Shown here: piece by piece, positions 59,161-64,000 of the stretch
How the letters are laid out: the number at the start of each line of letters is the position of its first letter
Position numbering within the stretch: the first letter of the stretch is position 1
From: Paragonimus skrjabini miyazakii
Lineage: Eukaryota; Platyhelminthes; Trematoda; Plagiorchiida; Troglotrematidae
Direction of reading: 5' to 3'
NCBI GenBank assembly: GCA_014338405.1
Contig: JTDE01000429.1
Span: 95,735-159,734 of the forward strand
DNA: 64,000 nt
Translations under genes and position numbers: made by a program
Notes under the pieces: model-generated
What the model saw: only the letters and a program-made list of their open reading frames with translations
Told to the model about the DNA's origin: nothing
The model's database searches: none

Positions 59161-59285
59161 AGAAGCACTTGATTCAAGTTTCGCTCTGATTAGAGCTCGT
59201 CAGTGGTGCATATTTCTGCCGTGGCTGGCTTTAGAACTCCGGCCACACTTTCATGAGGCAACCGTGTTGACAACTGCGTCATTCA
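59161..59285 (-). repeat. Hammerhead-bearing repeat, copy 3
   Basis: Plus-strand landmarks are TTTCGCTCTGATTAGAGCTC, GTCAGTGGTGCATAT and then CATGAGGCAACCGTG. These align with the core of the TIR element at 14950-15060 and, in part, with 25780-25815. The repeat has no coding capacity. Confidence 0.65.
59166..59205 (-). ncRNA. Hammerhead ribozyme-like motif, near-complete core
   Basis: Minus strand, 59203 to 59166: CTGACGA, then stem II GCTCT-AATC-AGAGC (five perfect pairs, four-base loop), then GAAA. Stem III is ACTTGA-A-TCAAGT, six pairs of which two or more must open to form a loop. This is the CUGANGA / stem II / GAAA / stem III order of a type I hammerhead. The base after stem III is G, whereas cleavage needs A, C or U, and stem I pairs poorly. 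It is therefore probably a recently inactivated or weak ribozyme. Schistosome satellite repeats and Penelope elements are known carriers of hammerheads. Confidence 0.6.
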
Positions 59286-60690
59286 CGACCAAGTTATCGC
59301 AAGTGAACGCACAGCCATATTCGTTTGTAAGTAATAATCAGTTTCCCGATTGTCTCGATTGAAAACACAGCTACAGTCTGTTAACTCCAGTCGATAACCC
59401 TGCGATCAGGATAGGGGAATCCTTTTGCAGTTTTGTCTGTTGATTGGTACATTGTCTCACTTTCACAAGATGCAAATTAGTAGCAACACCCAACATCCGA
59501 AGCAATTACAGCCTTTCGGAAGTTACTTCATCACCATACTTAGTCTCGTTTTCAGTACGACCTGCTCACCATTCTTGCAGTTGTGCAACAAGTTCGAAAC
59601 AAGTGATTGTTGTTTTAGTCAACTGCTAAACAGCTCTAAGTTACGCAGTCCCATTAGTCATGTTGCGATTCTTCAGATTGTCAATATGAATGAACAGTGA
59701 TTAGATATGTTCGATGACTGATAATATATCCTGCCATAAAAGTTGCGCTTTAATATGGTTCTCCCAAGTTTTATGTGTTCTATATTAATACCGAACACAC
59801 CGTCGGCAGCCTTTCTGTTCCAATGCATTGGGATGAGTTCGTTTAGAATAAGCTGCTACTGTTGATATTACTGCCAAGCTGTTAGTAAAGGACGTCTGTT
59901 TAAAGTTCATGGTTGGGGCGTTGTCATTCAGTTGACATACTTTCCAGTTAAAATGGTGCAGTATCAACAAACAACAAGATGAATGCTACAATACAAGTGG
60001 TCTCTCAGATAAGAGTCAACCCAGGGAAGCAGTCTGATCACGGACTGTCCTTCGACTGTTTCTAAACTGGTAACTATAGGTAAGACAGAGCGGTAACATA
60101 ACAAGACTAACCATACTGTAATGTGCAGAATTGTATGACAGCGTGGCAGGTTTGTCCTGTCGAAAGTGCGTATAATGGTAAAGTAAGCTGGAAGGCAAAC
60201 AAGGTGAGCAAAACTCAGTTAAGTTGGGTGATATGACCAAGTCACGAATGGCAATCTGGTAAACGATTTAGAATGTTCTGATTGCAGCGTGATACAAGTG
60301 GATCCACCCAATTGAGAACGAAATTTTCGATCTTCATGGACCAAAAGGATGAGTAGCATTTTGAGACGTGCACTAGAAGCCCCAAACTAAACGACAGTTG
60401 CCACGAGTCAACAGTCAGAAAGAATGGACGGAATAATCTGTTAAAAATGCTTTACAATATTGTAAGATGAGCAGTGATCCTAAATTCACTGAAATAACAT
60501 TACCGCGAGACGTGGCAAACAATCTAATCCCAGCGCTCAGCTTAAACAGTCGATTGCCTTTAATGAGGTCGATACTTATGGTAACGGTGACATACAAATG
60601 CTTGACCGTTCACAGAGCGGGTACAGAATCACAGCGCAACGCATAACCACTCAAAGATTAAGGGAGGAAGTAAACCGTATTCAATCACTG

Positions 60691-60696
60691 TTTATT
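60691..60696 (-). terminator. Poly(A) signal of the nested antisense gene
   Basis: AATAAA on the minus strand, 43 bases after the stop at 60739. Confidence 0.5.
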
Positions 60697-60738
60697 GTAA
60701 CAAGAAGCTCTGGAGTATTTTCAGTGAGCAAGCCACAG

Positions 60739-61032
60739 TTAATCGGCATTTGGCGGAGTGTTTTTATCTAATTGTCTGAGCCAAAAATTCCACAATTTCG
60801 TTCTTATTACGTCTATTTTAAACATGCGGGCAAAATCTAAACGCCGTAAACTGACAGTTGCAGTGAGAGGGGGAGCGTTGTTCAGCTGCTTGTCGTGTAA
60901 TGTAAAGTCTCCAATTACTTCGTTCGTTGCCATATCGGCACATTTTATTGCACCAAGATTGATCCACCTTCGAAGGTATTTCATCGATCTTGCACGGTTT
61001 GCACGCAGGCGAGGAGCATTGAAACGTTCCAT
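60739..61032 (-). CDS. Nested antisense single-exon ORF, unidentified basic protein
   Basis: 97 codons from ATG to TAA on the strand opposite gene B, within its intron 5. The product is strongly basic at the N-terminus (MERFNAPRLRANRARSMKYL) with few acidic residues. The rest is mixed, with TATVSLRRLDFARMFKID followed by a Trp-containing tail. The basic amphipathic start would suit a mitochondrial presequence or RNA binding; this is speculation. A poly(A) signal follows at suitable distance. The plus strand is also open across the same stretch (60758-61066) but lacks such support. It may be a complete small gene, a terminal exon or a retroposed copy. Confidence 0.5.
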   Translation of the reverse strand: MERFNAPRLRANRARSMKYLRRWINLGAIKCADMATNEVIGDFTLHDKQLNNAPPLTATVSLRRLDFARMFKIDVIRTKLWNFWLRQLDKNTPPNAD

Positions 61033-63075
61033 CTTGTATCGCCCGGACTATGTTGAACTAGGTTAGACTTATTTATTTCGGCAAACTTGGCAGGTGAGAT
61101 GAACATCTGCAGTGAATCCAAATCAAATCTAGACTAAGCGAGACATCTTTTCGCGCAGACACAGTAAAGCAGGTGGTTAGGCACGCGACAAATAGAGGAA
61201 GTTTGGAAGAGGTTGTATAAGCACATCCACCATAGATGCACTGCCTGCTAAACAAATGTTTTGCCACGCACAAAAGTAGTGTACGGTTAAATATTGTGGA
61301 CGTACTGTGATAGTTAGAAGAGTGCAGCAGAGATGTATGGTAGAAAGCACACACAAATGTCTAATCGGACTGTACAATGTGACCAGTAAACAGGCTTATG
61401 AAATCAAATGGAAAGACGTCCAGTTACAAATGTGGCATCTGTTGTGGAAAGGCACCCAATACCATTTCCCCATTACTACTAACCAACCCGCCGATTATAG
61501 GGCCGTCATTTGATTGAATAAGTTCGTACTTGTAGTTCATATGATATCCTCCACTGTCATTAGTCTTACGTGTAATTAGATGGCAAATGAAGAAAAATTA
61601 CTGTGAAGGGCGAGCATCAACCATGGCTTGTTAAATACCTAGGAAACAAACATAATGTGTGACAAGAGATTAAAACATTGTATAAGTAAAACGCCACAAC
61701 AGATCACTTGAATGTCTCAGATAGCTATTATCATTCTGAGGTACCTATGTGACGTCCAGTGCTGTAGAAATAACGCATATCAGTTATACAACTGAAGTAG
61801 CACCACCTATTCTCGACTGAATGTGCATCCAGACAATCCACTGGCTATGATGATTTATTTATGTTGCGTCATTTTTATATTTGTCGCAAAGTATACATAC
61901 TGGCATGACGTTTGGCCCAACCACTGAGAACAACAGACATGGTTATAGTCCAATTTGGAAGCTTTAATTAGTAAAAGTACAGTCGACCACGCCACACATT
62001 TTATTTCCCCGAAACAAGAAAAACCCTCGATTCTTCGGAACCGGAGAGTTGCTAACTCTAATCAGTATGGTTGCCTGCTTCGCTCTAGGCTTGACGGTAC
62101 TCAAGCACTCCCAACCACCGGCTGTCTTGTTCACACACCACAATATCACAACCCTTCATTATATCTGCTGTATAAATGGTCTATGTCAGCCAGTCACACA
62201 TAAGTTATTTGTTCAGGACTAGAGCCGCATGCTTAAATGGATCCCGTTGGTCTGCAAAGGTTGCTTTTAAAGTAAGCTTGAGCCCCAATATGAGCCCAAC
62301 TGACGTAATACACGGAATAATAGGGGATATTTAAAACTACCTGCTCATATTATCTTTCTGCTAACCCCAAATGTTTTAAATACTATCCTGTCGTGGCTGA
62401 TGACAAATTTTTACCCTGACGTTGTAGTGTTTGTCCTTACGTTAACAAAGAATTACCTTGTTTTATAGGCCCAGTCACACAGGCTATATGTTGTCGGACT
62501 TGGTACCAAACAAGGTTATTTGAATCGTCCCTTGAAAGGGGAGGAAATCCCTCTCGTTTACCCAAGGGTGTCGAATTCGAGCAAACTTTCCATTAAACTG
62601 CTTTAGAAGAAAAGCGATAGATACACTGATTAAATATGTGCTTGACTCCACGGGGAATTTCACCCGCGTTTGTGGACATGTCACACCAAAGTGTTGATCA
62701 TTGCTCCACTACCTTACCTTAGGTGTGACTGGACTAATGCGAATGACATTTGGGCCAGGATGGCTTGAAGGTAACGACTATGTCGCCCGTTTGATGAAAG
62801 CTACAGGAAAATGTCTAGTTGCAAGGTAAACCTGGAAAAATATGACAACTGTTTGAAACATGTTAATCAAAATCCTCGGATATTTCTAATTCAGGGAGAA
62901 ACGCTATTGTTACCCTATTTTACGCGTTTTTATAAGTTTGCTGCCATCGTTTGTGTAGCTCATGGTTACATTGGTTTCTGTTAGTTAAAGAAGTAGCTTG
63001 ACTGGACAACTTTACGTTGGTTATACAAAATATACTACTCCAATAATGCGTGTGATAATTCTTATATACTTTTAG

Positions 63076-63159
63076 ATTTTGACAATGATGGAAGATTTGC
63101 TTGAAAGCGTGAAGAATGCGGATGAAAAATATACAGCCACTTTTCTCTCTGAAAATTAA
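63076..63159 (+). CDS. Gene B exon 6 (probable terminal exon)
   Basis: Acceptor TATATACTTTTAG, phase 0 entry and 27 codons to TAA. The peptide (ILTMMEDLLESVKNADEKYT and seven more residues) is acidic and helical, unlike random translation of this AT-rich DNA. It fits the charged C-terminal half of gene B. I found no canonical AATAAA in the next 200 bases, so the true end may use a variant signal. Confidence 0.5.
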   Translation: MLTMMEDLLESVKNADEKYTATFLSEN

Positions 63160-64000
63160 CCAGAACGTCGAAGTATTGCTGTCATCATCGTTAATTTTCA
63201 TGTACTATGATTGGTCTTTTGGTTTTTCTAATCAATTATAACAATATTCAATGCTTCATATAATCGTTCTAGCGTGTTACGTGGTCGAACTAAGCGAACG
63301 TGTTTTAAGTAAGAACGCAGAGGAAATATGAGGCACTCTAAAGGGAAGCTTATTTGAAATAACTGGTTTTTCAGATAAGTAAGTCATTGCAACTTAGACC
63401 AATTCTCAAATATACGCAAGTTTATTCGAGCGAATGCATTTGTGCCGGTTAACTTCTCAAGAGAGAATAGTGTAATGCATTTATTTGAACAAATCGACCT
63501 ACAATCATTTAGTAAATTGCTATTCGTAAGCGTTGGTAACTAAATGCCGAGATATAACGTCAGTTTACTGATCTAATTATATAAACTGCAAACATATCGT
63601 ATCGTAAAAAACTGCTTCTCACAACGGGAATATCATTTGTGAACAGGTTGGGTATCCGCCAGCGCTGGATCACTTACACCAGTCGGAGGTTAACCAGCTA
63701 CCAGTAATAGAAATTCCATACTCGAATTCAGATATTAGTCCATTTCACCATCATATGGAATTAACCAAATCATCAAGGTGATAAACCACCCTGATGAAAT
63801 TATTAAACAAACTTAGGTCAGAATTCACAAACCGCTTGTTGTGAACAACAAAATACTGAGCAGGTTTTGTTTTCTGTCGTAGATCTTCAGACCAAGCACA
63901 TCACAATACACATGAAAACAATGGGTTTTTGAGCATGGAAACCAGTTACCACCAATAAATGTTTCGCCAACTTTTGAATGTAAGTATTCTTTAACCCATT
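63160..64000. other. Downstream flank, nothing recognised
   Basis: Presumed 3' UTR of gene B, then AT-rich DNA without exon-like frames. Confidence 0.35.

Larger units (their letters stand above)
58962..63075 (+). other. Gene B intron 5 (4.1 kb)
   Basis: GTGAGT to TATACTTTTAG. It contains the hammerhead-bearing repeat at 59161 and an antisense ORF with its own poly(A) signal at 60739. Plus-strand frames at 59425-59700 and 61307-61513 also begin behind AG dinucleotides, and one could be an alternative exon. Confidence 0.45.

Noticed and set aside
59425..59700. Plus-strand frame entered in phase 0 after CCTTTTGCAG, a possible gene B exon
   Set aside because: The peptide is hydrophobic and Ser/Cys-rich, unlike the rest of gene B. 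It ends in a stop without a poly(A) signal, so exon 6 at 63076 fits better.
62469..62606. Open stretch after TTGTTTTATAG, a possible exon
   Set aside because: It lacks a donor or poly(A) signal, and the opposite strand is equally open.

Overview
This is a eukaryotic, AT-rich, gene-poor and repeat-rich window. Genes are split into short exons separated by introns of 0.3 to 5.5 kb, and decayed retroelements lie in and between the introns. Penelope-like retroelement pieces, tRNA-derived inverted repeats, a hammerhead-type ribozyme motif and small exons with GT/AG borders all fit a platyhelminth, most likely a digenean fluke. That placement is an inference from texture and repeat types, not from a recognised orthologue. 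There is no bacterial-style operon, CRISPR array or rRNA. One 100-base run of N (33268-33367) marks an assembly gap.

Layout. 1-800: a single-exon gene for a small secreted, cysteine-rich, PAN/apple-like protein, with TATA box and poly(A) signal. 0.8-17.6 kb: no convincing cellular gene; it holds a microsatellite, a Ty3/Gypsy gag relic (about 8.4 kb), a tRNA-derived inverted-repeat element (11.6 kb) and a short TIR element (14.9 kb). 17.6-28.6 kb: gene A on the plus strand, four exons whose splice phases agree, giving 377 codons with recurring Thr/Ser-x-Tyr-x-x-(D/E)-(F/Y) motifs of the kind seen in axonemal microtubule-binding proteins. Its introns hold a 558-bp palindrome with two tRNA-like arms and an inverted pair of Penelope fragments. 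28.7-41 kb: a Penelope C-terminal relic, a probable terminal exon with poly(A) signal (32.6-32.9 kb), the gap, another tRNA-derived repeat, and a Ty3/Gypsy relic (38.3-40.4 kb) with RT and integrase remnants between LTR-like direct repeats. 41.2-63.2 kb: gene B on the plus strand, reconstructed from six exons with matching phases (about 343 codons, product unrecognised). Its introns carry a Penelope element (55.3-56.5 kb, minus) whose RT active site is altered and whose middle is deleted, another Penelope fragment, a repeat with a near-complete hammerhead ribozyme core (59.2 kb) and a nested antisense ORF with its own poly(A) signal (60.7-61.0 kb, minus).

The most notable signals are the tRNA-containing fold-back repeat family (four or more copies), the hammerhead-bearing repeat family (three copies) and the two multi-exon genes, which no single long ORF reveals. 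All exon joins are by-eye predictions from splice consensus and phase.
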